Notes: generated by a model from the letters alone, not told the origin. A stretch of 64,000 nt of DNA from Collinsella sp. AF25-2LB (GCF_003458415.1 NZ_QRUF01000005.1:30236-94235); one strand, 5' to 3'; positions 15,231 through 24,172 are shown, counted from the stretch's first letter. Translations and numbers: made by a program.

Positions 15231-16166
15231 TTACAGCTCGGTCACGACAACGCCGTTGTAGACCTCGTCCCAACGGTCCATGACCAGATGGCCGGTCATG
15301 GGATCCATGGCATTGAGCTTGCCGCAGGTGTTGGCGGTACGCAGCACCGTCTCGTCGTCCGCGCCAGCAGCAATGGCATGCGCGAAGCCAGCGATAGTGG
15401 AGTCACCAGAGCCCGTGGCGTTAACGGCAGGGATATCGGGCGTCTTTGCGCGGAACGCACGGCCATTGTGGAAGCCAACGGAGCCGGCAGCGCCCATGGA
15501 CACGACGACCCAGGGGATATCGGAGAAGCGGGCATCAGAGGCGAGCGCGGCGCGGAGCTCGTCCACATCGTCGGTGGTAAAGCTCGTACCCAAAAGGCCG
15601 TTGATCTCGGTCAGGTTAGGCTTGACCAGCTCGGGCTTAATTTCGGACTTAAGGGCGGCCTCGAGCGAAGCACCCGAGGTATCGAGCAGCACCTTGGCGC
15701 CGGCGTTCTCGGCAATGCCCGTGATCTTGGCATAGTAGTCTGCCTCGACACCGCGGGGCAACGAACCCGAGATGGTGACGACGTCGGCCTTGCTCGCAAG
15801 CTCGGCGAACTTTGCGGTAAAGGCATCGAGCTCCTCGGGGGCAATCGTCGGGCCGCTCTCGAGCAGCTCGGTCTGGTTGCCGGCGTGGAGGATGTTGAGG
15901 CAAATGCGAGTCTCGCCCTTGATGGGCACAAAATCATTCTTAATGCCGTTAGCGTCCATGAGCTCGGCCATATAGGCGCCCATATGGCCACCAAGCAGGC
16001 CGGTTGCCACAACATCGTCGCCCAACTGACCAAGGACGCGGGCTACGTTAAGGCCCTTGCCGCCGGCGGTCTTTTCGGGCGTCACACGGTTGACGTCGTC
16101 GATGACGAGCTCATCGAGCTGATAGCGCGTATCGACAGACGGGTTCATCGTAACGGTGAGGATCAT
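15231..16166 (-). CDS. lacC: Tagatose-6-phosphate kinase (PfkB family)
   Basis: A 311-residue PfkB kinase. The start MILTVTMNPSVDTRYQLDEL and TAGGKGLNVARVLGQLGDDV are closest to LacC of the lactococcal tagatose pathway; 1-phosphofructokinase (FruK) is the alternative. ATGSGDSTIAGFAHA near residue 255 holds the catalytic Asp and the anion hole. It phosphorylates tagatose-6-P to tagatose-1,6-bisphosphate. With agaS and nagA 1-4 kb away it completes the route from GalNAc-6-P. No tagatose-bisphosphate aldolase is in the window. It is downstream of lacX with a gap of about 60 bases. Confidence 0.85.
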   Translation of the reverse strand: MILTVTMNPSVDTRYQLDELVIDDVNRVTPEKTAGGKGLNVARVLGQLGDDVVATGLLGGHMGAYMAELMDANGIKNDFVPIKGETRICLNILHAGNQTELLESGPTIAPEELDAFTAKFAELASKADVVTISGSLPRGVEADYYAKITGIAENAGAKVLLDTSGASLEAALKSEIKPELVKPNLTEINGLLGTSFTTDDVDELRAALASDARFSDIPWVVVSMGAAGSVGFHNGRAFRAKTPDIPAVNATGSGDSTIAGFAHAIAAGADDETVLRTANTCGKLNAMDPMTGHLVMDRWDEVYNGVVVTEL

Positions 16167-16225
16167 TTTTAGCTCCTTATCTCGCAGGCTCCTTGTGCCT
16201 CGCGATACGAGTCGACAAAACGGAA

Positions 16226-17107
16226 TTACAGAATCTCAATCGTGAACGAGCGAACGACGGTCTCCTTGGGCTTGGCGATAAGGCAGCCGCGCTTGTGCTC
16301 AAGCACGTCGTCCTCATCGGAGCAGGTCGAAAGGCCGCCCCAGGGTTCAACTGCCACAAAATCGCCCTCGGGCTTGCTCCACACAATGAGATATGGGAAG
16401 CCCTCAAAGCTCAGGCGGACGCCCTTGTCCTCGCCCTTTTTGGAAAGCGTGACCTGACGGCTCTCGAGCACGTCAAAGATGGTCTCCGCAAAATCGAAGA
16501 GCTCATGTGACAGAGGCAGCGTCTTTCCCACCATGGGGCTCTTGGAGCGGTTGGTCACGTCAATCAATCCGGTCGAGGGAACGGCGGTGCAGAGCTCCGC
16601 AGCCTCGTCTTTCTCAAAACGCAACTCGTAGTCCGTATAGGCCTCGCCCTCATCGAGCGGACACCTAAAGCCGGGATGTCCACCGATAAAGAACGGCATG
16701 TCCTCGGTGCCCTCGTTGGTAACCTCATAGGCGACGCGCACGCCGGCGTCCTCGAGCGTATAGCGGGCGACAAGCTTAAACGGATACGGATAATCGCTCA
16801 GCAGCGCGGCGTTATCCTCGGATGCCAGGCACATAGCCAGCTCGTTTGTGCTTTGGCTCAACAGCTTCCACTCCTGCTTGCGCGCAAAGCCGTGGCGGGC
16901 GAGCTTCACATGATGTCCGGCAAACGTCATGGCGCTGTTATCGCGCAAACCTCCGCAAATCGGGAAGCAAATCGGTGCCTGGCCGGACCACACGGCGGGA
17001 TCGCCCTGCCACAAGTACTCGCGACCTCCAGCCTCAATCGAGGTAAACGAACCACCGGCCGTGGAGACCTTGATAGAAATCGAATCGTTGGAGAGAGCGT
17101 ATTCCAT
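16226..17107 (-). CDS. lacX: LacX-like aldose epimerase family protein
   Basis: A 293-residue protein starting MEYALSNDSISIKV; AAGGA lies about 8 bases before the ATG at 17107. It belongs to the galactose mutarotase-like fold, LacX/YeaD-like branch: GGREYLWQGDPAVWSGQAPI, CFPICGGLRDN, ARHGFARKQEW and FFIGGHPGFRCPL with a conserved His. LacX is encoded at the end of lactococcal lac operons and probably mutarotates a galactose- or tagatose-type sugar. Here it precedes lacC. The substrate is inferred only from neighbours. Confidence 0.85.
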   Translation of the reverse strand: MEYALSNDSISIKVSTAGGSFTSIEAGGREYLWQGDPAVWSGQAPICFPICGGLRDNSAMTFAGHHVKLARHGFARKQEWKLLSQSTNELAMCLASEDNAALLSDYPYPFKLVARYTLEDAGVRVAYEVTNEGTEDMPFFIGGHPGFRCPLDEGEAYTDYELRFEKDEAAELCTAVPSTGLIDVTNRSKSPMVGKTLPLSHELFDFAETIFDVLESRQVTLSKKGEDKGVRLSFEGFPYLIVWSKPEGDFVAVEPWGGLSTCSDEDDVLEHKRGCLIAKPKETVVRSFTIEIL

Positions 17108-17263
17108 TGTCCATCCTTTCGAACAACTGCTTTTTGCTCGCAAGAACCCGTCTCGGCCCTGGCCAAAGGACAAACCCGCACGTTCATCGATGCGTCCGGT
17201 TTCCCAGCCATGCAACGGGGTACCATACAGACATTGATGCAATTACAGCTGAAAGGCCTTCTT

Positions 17264-17848
17264 ATGCGAACCATCATCCTTTATGCCTCACGCCACCACG
17301 GCAATACGAAAAAGCTCGTGGACGCCATCGTCGAGGCGCACCCCGAAATCGATACCCTCGACGTGAAGTCACTCGGGAAAAACGAGTACCCCGACCTGCA
17401 CGAATATCATCTGATCGGCGTCGCCACGGGCATCTATTACTCCGAGATCGACAAAGATATGGCACGCGTGCTCACGAACGTGCTGCAGCCGCAGGACAAG
17501 GTGTTTGGCCTTATGACCTACGGTGGCAAAAACAAGTGGTACGGCAAGGATATCGATGGCATCTGCCGCATGAGGCAGGCCATCTTTATGGGTGTCTACG
17601 GCTGCCCCGGCTTTGATACGTGGGGGCCGTTCAAACTCACCGGCGGTGTCCAAAAGGGACACCCGACCGCTGAGGAAATTAAGGGCGCCGTCGACTTCTT
17701 CGACAAAATCGAAAATGAGTACGGCGATATCATCGTCGAAGAGTATGCCAAGCGCGAGAAGCGTCTAGCATACGAAAAGGAGCATCCCGCGGGGGGTCTT
17801 GTGGCCGGCGTCAAGCGCACGGCAAAGAAGATCGCTAACAAGCTGTAA
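17264..17848 (+). CDS. Flavodoxin-like protein
   Basis: A 194-residue protein. The ATG at 17264 is preceded by AAAGG. It starts MRTIILYASRHHGNTKKLVD, the FMN phosphate loop of flavodoxins, and has MTYGGKNKWYGKDIDGICRM and GVYGCPGFDTWGPF where flavodoxins bind the flavin ring. The C-terminal tail is Lys-rich and amphipathic. It is probably an electron carrier or NAD(P)H-linked reductase. It is divergent from lacX and convergent with nagA, with no clear link to sugar use. Confidence 0.85.
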   Translation: MRTIILYASRHHGNTKKLVDAIVEAHPEIDTLDVKSLGKNEYPDLHEYHLIGVATGIYYSEIDKDMARVLTNVLQPQDKVFGLMTYGGKNKWYGKDIDGICRMRQAIFMGVYGCPGFDTWGPFKLTGGVQKGHPTAEEIKGAVDFFDKIENEYGDIIVEEYAKREKRLAYEKEHPAGGLVAGVKRTAKKIANKL

Positions 17849-17879
17849 CTGTAAAGGTGCTTTTGAGCGTTTAACCCAT

Positions 17880-17917
17880 ACGGCGGGTCCGAGCAGATTC
17901 GGGCCCGCCGTCTTTTT
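17880..17917 (+). terminator. Terminator of the flavodoxin gene
   Basis: ACGGCGGG at the start of 17880-17893 pairs with the CCCGCCGT that ends 17899-17911, with extra CGA/TCG pairs at the loop, and CTTTTT follows on the plus strand. Confidence 0.85.
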
Positions 17918-17923
17918 CTATCG

Positions 17924-19093
17924 TTACTCGGTAAAGGCGTTGCCGACGCTCTGGCCGCCAACATACGTCTCGACGAGGGTGAGCTCATGGTCGAACACGA
18001 CAAAGTCGGCGTCGCGACCCGGCATGATGCTGCCGCACTTATCCTCGATGTGCGCAGAGCGAGCCGGCACCTCGGTTGCCATGCGAATGGCGATATCAGC
18101 GCTGGCGATGCCCCAATCGACAATGTTCTTGACGCCCTGGGCAAGCGTGAGCACCGAGCCGGCAATGCTTTTGCCGTCGGCGAGCCAGCACAGGTTGTCC
18201 TTCATGATGACGTCCATGCCACCACTGGTGTAGCTGCCCTCGGGCATGCCGCCGCAGCCCAGGCAGTCGGTGATGAGCACCGTGTGCTGCCAGCCCTTTG
18301 CCTGCAGCAGTGCCTTGATGGCGGCAGGGTTTACGTGCTTGCCGTCACAGATGATCTCGGCGTAGGTCTCGGGCGTGGACATGGCAGCACCCACGACACC
18401 GGGCTCACGGTGATGCAGACCGCGCTGGCCGTTATAGGTATGCGTAAAGCAGCTGGCACCGGCATTGATAGCGGCGATGCACTCATCGTAGGTGGCGTCG
18501 GAGTGACCGATGCTGGTCACCACGCCCTTGGCGTTCAGAGCAGCCGCATAAGCAGCGGCACCGTCGCGCTCGGCGGCCATGGCGCTCTTAACGATGCGAC
18601 CGCCCGCAGCCTCCTGCCACTGGTCGAAAACCTCCTCGGAGGGGTCAATCAGGTAAGCGGGGTTCTGCGCGCCCACGTGCTTCATGGTAAAGAAGGGGCC
18701 CTCCAGGTAGATGCCCTGAATGCGGGCACCGCAGAAGTCGGGGCCGCGGCCCTCGTCCGCCTTGGCGATAGCAGCGCAGGCGTCCTTGATCTGTTCGACG
18801 CCATCGGTGAACGTCGTGGGCAGCCAGCTGGTAGTACCGCGACGGGCGAGCTCGGTTGAGCTGATATCGATGCCCTCGGGATCGTTATCGGTAGTTGAGT
18901 GGTTGTAGAAGCCATGGATGTGAGTATCGACCATACCCGGTGCGATCCACGATCCCGTGTAGTCCTTAATCTCGCAAGAGGGCTCGTCGGCCTGCCAGGC
19001 GCCAAAAACGCCATCCTCGACCATAAGATAGCCGCCCAGTTGCGGGCCTGCCGGCAAGAAGAACTTGTCAGCCTTAATTGCGTACGTGCTCAT
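17924..19093 (-). CDS. nagA: N-acetylhexosamine-6-phosphate deacetylase
   Basis: A 389-residue amidohydrolase; GAGGAG lies before the ATG at 19093. It removes acetate from GlcNAc-6-P or GalNAc-6-P. Metal and catalytic motifs appear in order: GMVDTHIHGF, IYLEGPFF, TSIGHSDATYDE, CFTHTYNGQRG and LITDCLGCGG with the catalytic Asp. Because agaS follows the same cluster, GalNAc-6-P (AgaA role) is a likely substrate, but GlcNAc-6-P cannot be excluded. A terminator separates it from agaS upstream, so it has its own promoter. It has a diverged partial copy at 15066-15200. Confidence 0.92.
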   Translation of the reverse strand: MSTYAIKADKFFLPAGPQLGGYLMVEDGVFGAWQADEPSCEIKDYTGSWIAPGMVDTHIHGFYNHSTTDNDPEGIDISSTELARRGTTSWLPTTFTDGVEQIKDACAAIAKADEGRGPDFCGARIQGIYLEGPFFTMKHVGAQNPAYLIDPSEEVFDQWQEAAGGRIVKSAMAAERDGAAAYAAALNAKGVVTSIGHSDATYDECIAAINAGASCFTHTYNGQRGLHHREPGVVGAAMSTPETYAEIICDGKHVNPAAIKALLQAKGWQHTVLITDCLGCGGMPEGSYTSGGMDVIMKDNLCWLADGKSIAGSVLTLAQGVKNIVDWGIASADIAIRMATEVPARSAHIEDKCGSIMPGRDADFVVFDHELTLVETYVGGQSVGNAFTE

Positions 19094-19155
19094 ATGCACT
19101 CCTCGCTTCTAAAGCAGTTGACTGTGGTAATGCTTATACCCAGCTCACGTAAAAC

Positions 19156-19192
19156 AAAAAGCGCCCGCCCGCCGTTATGAGCGGACGGGCGC
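19156..19192 (-). terminator. Terminator of agaS (minus strand)
   Basis: On the minus strand GCGCCCGTCCGC (19192-19181) pairs with GGCGGGCGGGCGC (19173-19161) and TTTTT follows at 19160-19156. Confidence 0.85.
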
Positions 19193-19210
19193 CCTTACAG
19201 GGGGACGCGA

Positions 19211-20377
19211 TTAAGCGGTGAAGGGGTGAATCGTCACGCCCTTAACCACGCGGTTGACCGTGCCGGTGGGGCTCGGCGTATCGGGCGTGTTGCCCACGCG
19301 GACGGAGTTGAGCAGGCTGATAGCCTGGGCAAACATCACGAACGGCAGAGCAAGGTAACCCTCGGGAAGTGCCTCGTAGCCCTTAAAGGTGAAGGACTCA
19401 CCCTCATAGACGGTGGCACCTTCCTGCTGAACGGCGATGGTGTGCTGAGCGATCTCGTCGCCACCGATCTCGTTGAGGATGTCGATGTCGTACTGACGGG
19501 TGTAGGCGTCGTTGTTGACGAACACGAAGACGAGCGTCTTATCGTCGACGAAGGACTTAGGTCCGTGACGATAGCCCATGGAGGTGTCGTAGGAAGTAGC
19601 GACCAGACCGTGAGCGAGCTCGAGGATCTTGAGCTGGCTCTCCTGAGCAAGGCCACCGAAGGAGCCAGAACCCAAGTAGGTCACGCGGTTGAAATCGCCA
19701 GCCAGGTAATCGGCGATCTCGGGCTCACGGGAGATGACCTCCTCGCCCATCTTGGCAATCGTCTCGACCCACTCGGCCTTCTGCTCGTCAGAGGCAGTGT
19801 CGAAAATAAGGGTGGAGAGCAGGGTCATGCAGGAATAAGAACCGGTCATGGCGAAGCCCTTGTCGTTGGCGCGCGGAATGAGCAGCGTCAGCGCATTGGG
19901 ATCATCGGCAGACTCGACGGCAAGCTTGCCCTCGGGAGCGCAGGTGATGTTGAGGAACTTGACGTTGTGGACGAGCTCCTTGGCAACGGCAACGGCGGCA
20001 AGGCTCTCGGGGCTGTTGCCAGAGCGGGCAAAGGAAACCACGAGCGTGGGATCCTCGGCGCGCAGGAAGTCGCGCGGGGCGCTCACGATGTCGGTCGTGG
20101 CGATGGGCTTAAAGTCGTAGAGATCAGTGTTGCCAGCGTGACGCAGGTACGGGGCGCAGGTATCGCCAACGTAGTCGGACGTACCGGCACCGGTGAAGAC
20201 AACGGACAGACGACCCTCGCCCATAGCGCGAGCCTCGGCCAGGAAGGCCTCGATGGCCTCCTTGTTCTCGCGATAGATGTTGAGCGTATCACGCCAAAGC
20301 TCGGGCTGCTGAGCAATCTCGGCCGTGGTGATCTGGGCGCCGAGCTCGGTGAGCTCCTCGACACTCTTCTCGAACAT
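19211..20377 (-). CDS. agaS: AgaS: galactosamine-6-phosphate deaminase/isomerase (SIS domains)
   Basis: A 388-residue protein with two SIS domains. The first has VVFTGAGTSDYVGD and VVSFARSGNSPESLAAV, which hold the sugar-phosphate binding Ser residues. The second has YLGSGSFGGLAQES and the loop SMGYRHGPKSFVDD. This is the AgaS pattern. AgaS converts galactosamine-6-P to tagatose-6-P and ammonia. The product feeds LacC. A perfect CTGGT-AGTA-ACCAG palindrome lies 62 bases upstream, between it and the GntR regulator, so direct control by that regulator is likely. Confidence 0.93.
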   Translation of the reverse strand: MFEKSVEELTELGAQITTAEIAQQPELWRDTLNIYRENKEAIEAFLAEARAMGEGRLSVVFTGAGTSDYVGDTCAPYLRHAGNTDLYDFKPIATTDIVSAPRDFLRAEDPTLVVSFARSGNSPESLAAVAVAKELVHNVKFLNITCAPEGKLAVESADDPNALTLLIPRANDKGFAMTGSYSCMTLLSTLIFDTASDEQKAEWVETIAKMGEEVISREPEIADYLAGDFNRVTYLGSGSFGGLAQESQLKILELAHGLVATSYDTSMGYRHGPKSFVDDKTLVFVFVNNDAYTRQYDIDILNEIGGDEIAQHTIAVQQEGATVYEGESFTFKGYEALPEGYLALPFVMFAQAISLLNSVRVGNTPDTPSPTGTVNRVVKGVTIHPFTA

Positions 20378-20438
20378 TTCTAATACCTCTCTCTAGAAGT
20401 AATCCTCTGACGTGCAATTATACACTTCGGTTGGTTAT

Positions 20439-20452
20439 CTGGTAGTAACCAG
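20439..20452. promoter_or_regulatory. GntR-type operator before agaS
   Basis: CTGGTAGTAACCAG is a 5+4+5 palindrome. Nearly the same sequence lies before the PTS operon at 24732-24745. Both sites face genes of the GalNAc pathway that share one GntR regulator. Confidence 0.65.
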
Positions 20453-20491
20453 TTAAATGCAAAGAATCACCATATGGAAACGATGCGAGCA

Positions 20492-21223
20492 CTAGTTACT
20501 GCGCTGGTGGTAAACCTTGTATTTAAACTGATCGGCACGAGCAACCGAGAGTGTGTACTCCACTACCTCGTTTGACTCGTTATACGTAGTCCTGACCAAA
20601 TCGAGCACAGGCGAGCCCTCGACAATTCCCAAAAGGTGGGCATCGGTGGGACGGGCTATGCTCGCATAGAACTCCTCTTCGGCCACGCGAATCTTTTGCT
20701 GAAAGTCCTGCTCAATCACATCGTAAAGCGGCTTACGCTCCAGCAGCGGTCGCTTTAGGGACAGAAATTGACGAACCGGTAGATAGCTGCGTTCGACCAT
20801 CATGGGCATGTTGTCGGCAGAGCGAAGACGCTTGAGCTTAAAAATGCGATCACCGATGCGCAATCCCATATGCTCGGCCAGATTCTTATCGGCCTCCATC
20901 TCGCAAAACTCGAGAATCGTGGTCTCGGGTTCTCGACCCATCGCGCGCATCTGCTCGGTAAAGCTGTAGGACTGCATAAGATTGGTTGCTTTTGCCGAAC
21001 GGTCGGTCACAAAGGTACCGCGACCGTGCTGCCGAACCACCAGTCCTAAACGCTCCAGTTCCTGCAGAGCCAGGCGTACCGTAGTGCGCGAGAGACCATA
21101 GCGCTCCGAAAGTTCGCGCTCGGAAGGAATCATGTCACCGGCGCGATATTCATGGTCAATCTTTTCGGTCAGAATATCGACCAGCTGATCGTACAGCGGT
21201 TGCTTACGCGCTCCGATCGCCAT
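20492..21223 (-). CDS. GntR/HutC-family regulator of the amino-sugar cluster
   Basis: A 243-residue protein. Residues 1-75 form a GntR winged helix (IPSERELSERYGLSRTTVRL, ALQELERLGLVVRQHGRGTF). Residues 90-240 form a UbiC-type ligand domain (SYSFTEQMRAMGREPETTIL, RSYLPVRQF, AEEEFYASIARPTDAHLLGI), which in NagR and AgaR relatives binds amino-sugar phosphates. It lies between the PTS operon and agaS, both of which have the same operator-like sequence upstream. It probably represses both and is released by a GalNAc- or GlcNAc-derived phosphate. Confidence 0.9.
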   Translation of the reverse strand: MAIGARKQPLYDQLVDILTEKIDHEYRAGDMIPSERELSERYGLSRTTVRLALQELERLGLVVRQHGRGTFVTDRSAKATNLMQSYSFTEQMRAMGREPETTILEFCEMEADKNLAEHMGLRIGDRIFKLKRLRSADNMPMMVERSYLPVRQFLSLKRPLLERKPLYDVIEQDFQQKIRVAEEEFYASIARPTDAHLLGIVEGSPVLDLVRTTYNESNEVVEYTLSVARADQFKYKVYHQRSN

Positions 21224-21308
21224 CCTATCCTCCCTTTTGCTCGAATTCGGCTAACTACCTAGGGTGTTATGCATTATCTGTCTGCCACACCCGAATCATT
21301 AAGAAAAC

Positions 21309-21342
21309 AAAAGCCGCGCGCTCTTTCGAGCACGCGGCTTTT
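21309..21342. terminator. Two-way terminator after the PTS operon
   Basis: AAAAGCCGCGCGCTC (21309-21323) pairs with GAGCACGCGGCTTTT (21328-21342) with one G-U pair. It stops the PTS operon before the regulator gene. Confidence 0.85.
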
Positions 21343-21408
21343 AACATACACATGGCTTAAGGGGTCGGGGTGTGAGCCGCGTAGGGACACACCCCTCAAG
21401 CTAGAGCC

Positions 21409-22491
21409 TTACCAGATGCTCGGCCAGAGACCAAGCGGGCCAGCGCCCAGGATGCCAAGGACGAAGAGCAGGAGAATGCCCTTGGTCGGGGTCCAGCTGT
21501 GCTTAGCGAACATGTAGTAAAGCAGCAGCGTAAGCATAAGCGGGACGAGCTTCGGGACGATGGTGTTGAGGGTGTCGGCAACAGAGAAGTTGACCGGATC
21601 CTCGGTAACGGTGCCGTAGGTCACGGACTCCATGCCGTTACCCAGATCGGTGACGCCGCACTCGACAGCGTTGCCGTCGGCATCGGAAGCGGTAAGGGCG
21701 TTGCCGTCCTTATCGGTCATGGCGATGGTACCGGCCTCAGCGGTCTCGGTATCGATGCCCTCCATACCGGTGAAGTTCTCGGCCTCCTTCTCGGAGACGA
21801 TCACGGTAGTAGCGGAGAGACCACGGGTGGTGCCGTTGGGGATCTGGAGGTTGATCTGGGTGCCACCCATGGTGACGACCAGGCAACCGACGACGAAGAC
21901 GCCCATGATGGAAGCGGCACGCGTGAAGGCCTGCATGTTGGCGGTCAGAGCGTCAATAGCGCTGGTGCCAAGCTTGTAGGACCAGTTCATGAGCCAGAAG
22001 CGCAGAGCGAACTGGACGACGTTGAAGATCACCAGGAAGATGATCGGTGCAGCGGCGTTGCCGTTGATGGCCATGTTGGAGGTGATGCCGGCCGTGATAG
22101 GCACGAGCGTCAGCCAGAACAGGGCGTCACCGATACCACCGAGCGGGCCCATTGCGGCGACGCGGACGGCGCGGATCGTGGGGATGTCAACCTTGTTCTG
22201 CTCGAGCGAAAGCACGATGCCCATAACAAAGGTGACAAGGAACGGGTGGGTGTTGAAGAACTCCAGGTTGTGGCTCATGGAAGCCGCGAGGTCGTTCTTG
22301 TTGGTGTGGATCTTCTCCAGACCGGGGATGATGGAGTAAAGCCAGCCAGCGGCCTGCATGCGCTCGTAGTTGAACGATGCCTGCAGGAAGCAGGAGCGCC
22401 AAGCCATCTTGTTGAGGGTCTTCTGGTCGAGCTGCGGAGCAGGAGTGAGATCCTCGTAGTGCTCCGGGATCACATACTCATTAGATGCCAT
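21409..22491 (-). CDS. PTS EIID, mannose/GalNAc family, with an extracellular-type insertion
   Basis: A 360-residue membrane protein; the ATG at 22491 overlaps the end of IIC by 11 bases. It has the IID core: MAWRSCFLQASFNYERMQAA, MSHNLEFFNTHPFLVTFVMG, GPLGGIGDALFW and later membrane helices. The usual length is near 275 residues. The extra part is a polar, acidic stretch at about residues 225-300 (for example EKEAENFTGMEGIDTETAEA) before the last helix. With IIC it forms the membrane channel that brings in and phosphorylates the sugar. Substrate GalNAc is inferred from agaS and nagA. Confidence 0.93.
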   Translation of the reverse strand: MASNEYVIPEHYEDLTPAPQLDQKTLNKMAWRSCFLQASFNYERMQAAGWLYSIIPGLEKIHTNKNDLAASMSHNLEFFNTHPFLVTFVMGIVLSLEQNKVDIPTIRAVRVAAMGPLGGIGDALFWLTLVPITAGITSNMAINGNAAAPIIFLVIFNVVQFALRFWLMNWSYKLGTSAIDALTANMQAFTRAASIMGVFVVGCLVVTMGGTQINLQIPNGTTRGLSATTVIVSEKEAENFTGMEGIDTETAEAGTIAMTDKDGNALTASDADGNAVECGVTDLGNGMESVTYGTVTEDPVNFSVADTLNTIVPKLVPLMLTLLLYYMFAKHSWTPTKGILLLFVLGILGAGPLGLWPSIW

Positions 22492-23281
22492 CTTCGAAGT
22501 CACCTCCGTCAGAAACAGCTGCACCCTTCAGCTCGGTCTGCTGCTGGAAGTCCCAGAAAGCGATGCCGAAGCCGATGAGAGCGAGGATGAGCAGAGCAGG
22601 GGTTGCCAGCGAATCGTTGGCAACGGTGATGAGCGCGAGGCCAAAGCCCATGAGGAAGAAGCCCCACATATCGCGGTTCATCATAACCTTGAGCAGGACG
22701 GCGAAGCCGACGAAGCGCATCATGCCGCCTGCAGCGGAGAGACCGGTCTGCAGCCAAGTCGGGATGGCAGAAGCGATGGTCTGACCGATGGTAGCGCCAG
22801 CGATGAAGAACAGGGTGACGACGACAGCGAAGATCAGGCCGAGCAGAGCCATGGCGAAGTAGTTCAGGCGCTCGATGCCCTTGGTGTCCGCGTTGTGAGC
22901 CATGTTATCGGCCGTGGACATAAGCGGGGACATAAGCGTGAAGACCAGGGTAACGCCAAGCTGGCCAAGCAGAGCGAACGGAATGGCGAGGCCGACTGCC
23001 GCGTTGGGCTCGAGGCCCGTGGCGATAGCGAGAATGGCTGCCATGATGCCGCCGATGACGGCGTTAGGCGGCTGAGCGCCTCCGATCGGCATGTTGCCGA
23101 TCGTCATGAGCTGATAGGTACCACCCACGAGAAGACCGGTGTTAAGGTCGCCAAGGATAAGACCGATGACGGCGCCGGTGACGATGGGCTGATAGAGAGA
23201 CTCGAGGAAGTCAAACTGGTCGATTGCCGCGATGAACGTGACGACGAAGACCAGAGCGATCTGGATGATCGAGTATTCCAT
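22481..23281 (-). CDS. PTS EIIC, mannose/GalNAc family
   Basis: A 266-residue membrane protein with several helices. It starts MEYSIIQIALVFVVTFIAAI; the conserved QLMTIGNMPIGGAQPPNAVI is the substrate-site signature of EIIC of this family (the IIC-Sor type). The final short tail is soluble. It is the sugar-binding channel partner of IID. A small hairpin (GTCAGG and CCTGAC at about 23336-23357) lies in the gap to the IIB gene and may adjust the IIB/IIC ratio. Confidence 0.95.
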   Translation of the reverse strand: MEYSIIQIALVFVVTFIAAIDQFDFLESLYQPIVTGAVIGLILGDLNTGLLVGGTYQLMTIGNMPIGGAQPPNAVIGGIMAAILAIATGLEPNAAVGLAIPFALLGQLGVTLVFTLMSPLMSTADNMAHNADTKGIERLNYFAMALLGLIFAVVVTLFFIAGATIGQTIASAIPTWLQTGLSAAGGMMRFVGFAVLLKVMMNRDMWGFFLMGFGLALITVANDSLATPALLILALIGFGIAFWDFQQQTELKGAAVSDGGDFEDGI

Positions 23282-23371
23282 CTTGCTCCTCCTTTCAAAA
23301 TGTATGTACGCACTTTGGATTTCACGTACAGAACGTCAGGGTTTCACTCCTGACAACGTGGATCACGAGGA

Positions 23372-23854
23372 TTACGAGAAGAGCTTGCTCGTGTCCTCAA
23401 CAGGCGTGCTCGGAACGCGCCTGATCTCCAACTCCACCCCCAATTCCTGCAGCTCTTTAAACGCAGCGACATCCTCGTCGTTAACTGCGACGGAGGTGGC
23501 GACTTGGCGCTTTCCTTCCGACATGTGCATGTTGCCGATGTTTACCTTCTTTATAGGCACACCGCCCTTGACGAGCGTAAGCACGTCTTCCGGTGTTTCG
23601 GCCACGATGAAGATCTTCTGGCGCGGGCTCGCCTTGCCAATGACGTCGATGGTCTTCTGCAGAGAGAAGAAACGCGTAGCGACGCCGGCGGGAGCGGCCA
23701 TCTTCATGAGGTTCTGGCGCATGGTGTTGGTCGCCACGTCGTCGTTGGCGACGAGGATGAGGTTGGAGCCCAGAGTGGAGTTCCACTGAGTGGCAACCTG
23801 ACCATGAACCAGTCGGTTATCGATGCGGGTAAGAAGAATGTTGGGTTCTGCCAT
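23372..23854 (-). CDS. PTS EIIB, mannose/GalNAc family
   Basis: A 160-residue cytoplasmic protein. RIDNRLVHGQVATQW near residue 15 holds the phosphorylated His. Also typical are SNLILVANDDVATNTMRQNL, FFSLQKTIDVI and LTLVKGGVPIKKVNIGNMHM. It passes phosphate from IIA to the sugar at IIC/IID. It is about 50 percent identical by eye to the Tyr-bearing paralogue at 12512-12994, which makes the loss there easy to see. Confidence 0.95.
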   Translation of the reverse strand: MAEPNILLTRIDNRLVHGQVATQWNSTLGSNLILVANDDVATNTMRQNLMKMAAPAGVATRFFSLQKTIDVIGKASPRQKIFIVAETPEDVLTLVKGGVPIKKVNIGNMHMSEGKRQVATSVAVNDEDVAAFKELQELGVELEIRRVPSTPVEDTSKLFS

Positions 23855-23890
23855 GTTGATCAGCTTCCTTTCGTTATTTGCTGACGACAG

Positions 23891-24172
23891 TTACTTGATC
23901 TCCTGAATCGCGTAACGCGAAACATCTACGACGGCTCCGGATCGGACTTTGATCTGGACCTTCTCGCCTTCGATGCCTTTGACGGTTCCGTAGATACCGC
24001 CGGCGAAAAGAACCTCCTGACCCGGCTTGAGCTCGGTGTGCAGCTCCTTGAAGTACTTTTGCTTCTTCTTCATGTTGATTTGCGACCAGATGGTGTAAAT
24101 CAAGCCCATGATGGCGAGCAGGCCTAAAAGGGCGACCGAGGAGCTCAGGACGTTGGCTCCGAAATCGGCCAT
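23891..24172 (-). CDS. yajC: YajC-like membrane protein inside the PTS operon
   Basis: A 93-residue protein with one N-terminal helix (SVALLGLLAIMGLIYTIW), a basic QINMKKKQKYFKEL stretch and the YajC core LKPGQEVLFAGGIYGTVKGI. YajC normally accompanies SecDF. Here it is set between IIA and IIB; it starts on the same base where IIA ends. Similar genes occur in hyaluronan/GAG or GalNAc PTS operons of streptococci and enterococci, so the link is known though its role is not. Perhaps it helps insert or stabilise the PTS membrane units. Confidence 0.85.
   Translation of the reverse strand: MADFGANVLSSSVALLGLLAIMGLIYTIWSQINMKKKQKYFKELHTELKPGQEVLFAGGIYGTVKGIEGEKVQIKVRSGAVVDVSRYAIQEIK

Noticed and set aside
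15207..16172. Long open frame antisense to lacC
   Set aside because: It mirrors the lacC codons in GC-rich DNA and has no recognisable protein features.
19226..20383. Long open frame antisense to agaS
   Set aside because: A composition shadow of a well supported gene; no motif and no ribosome site.
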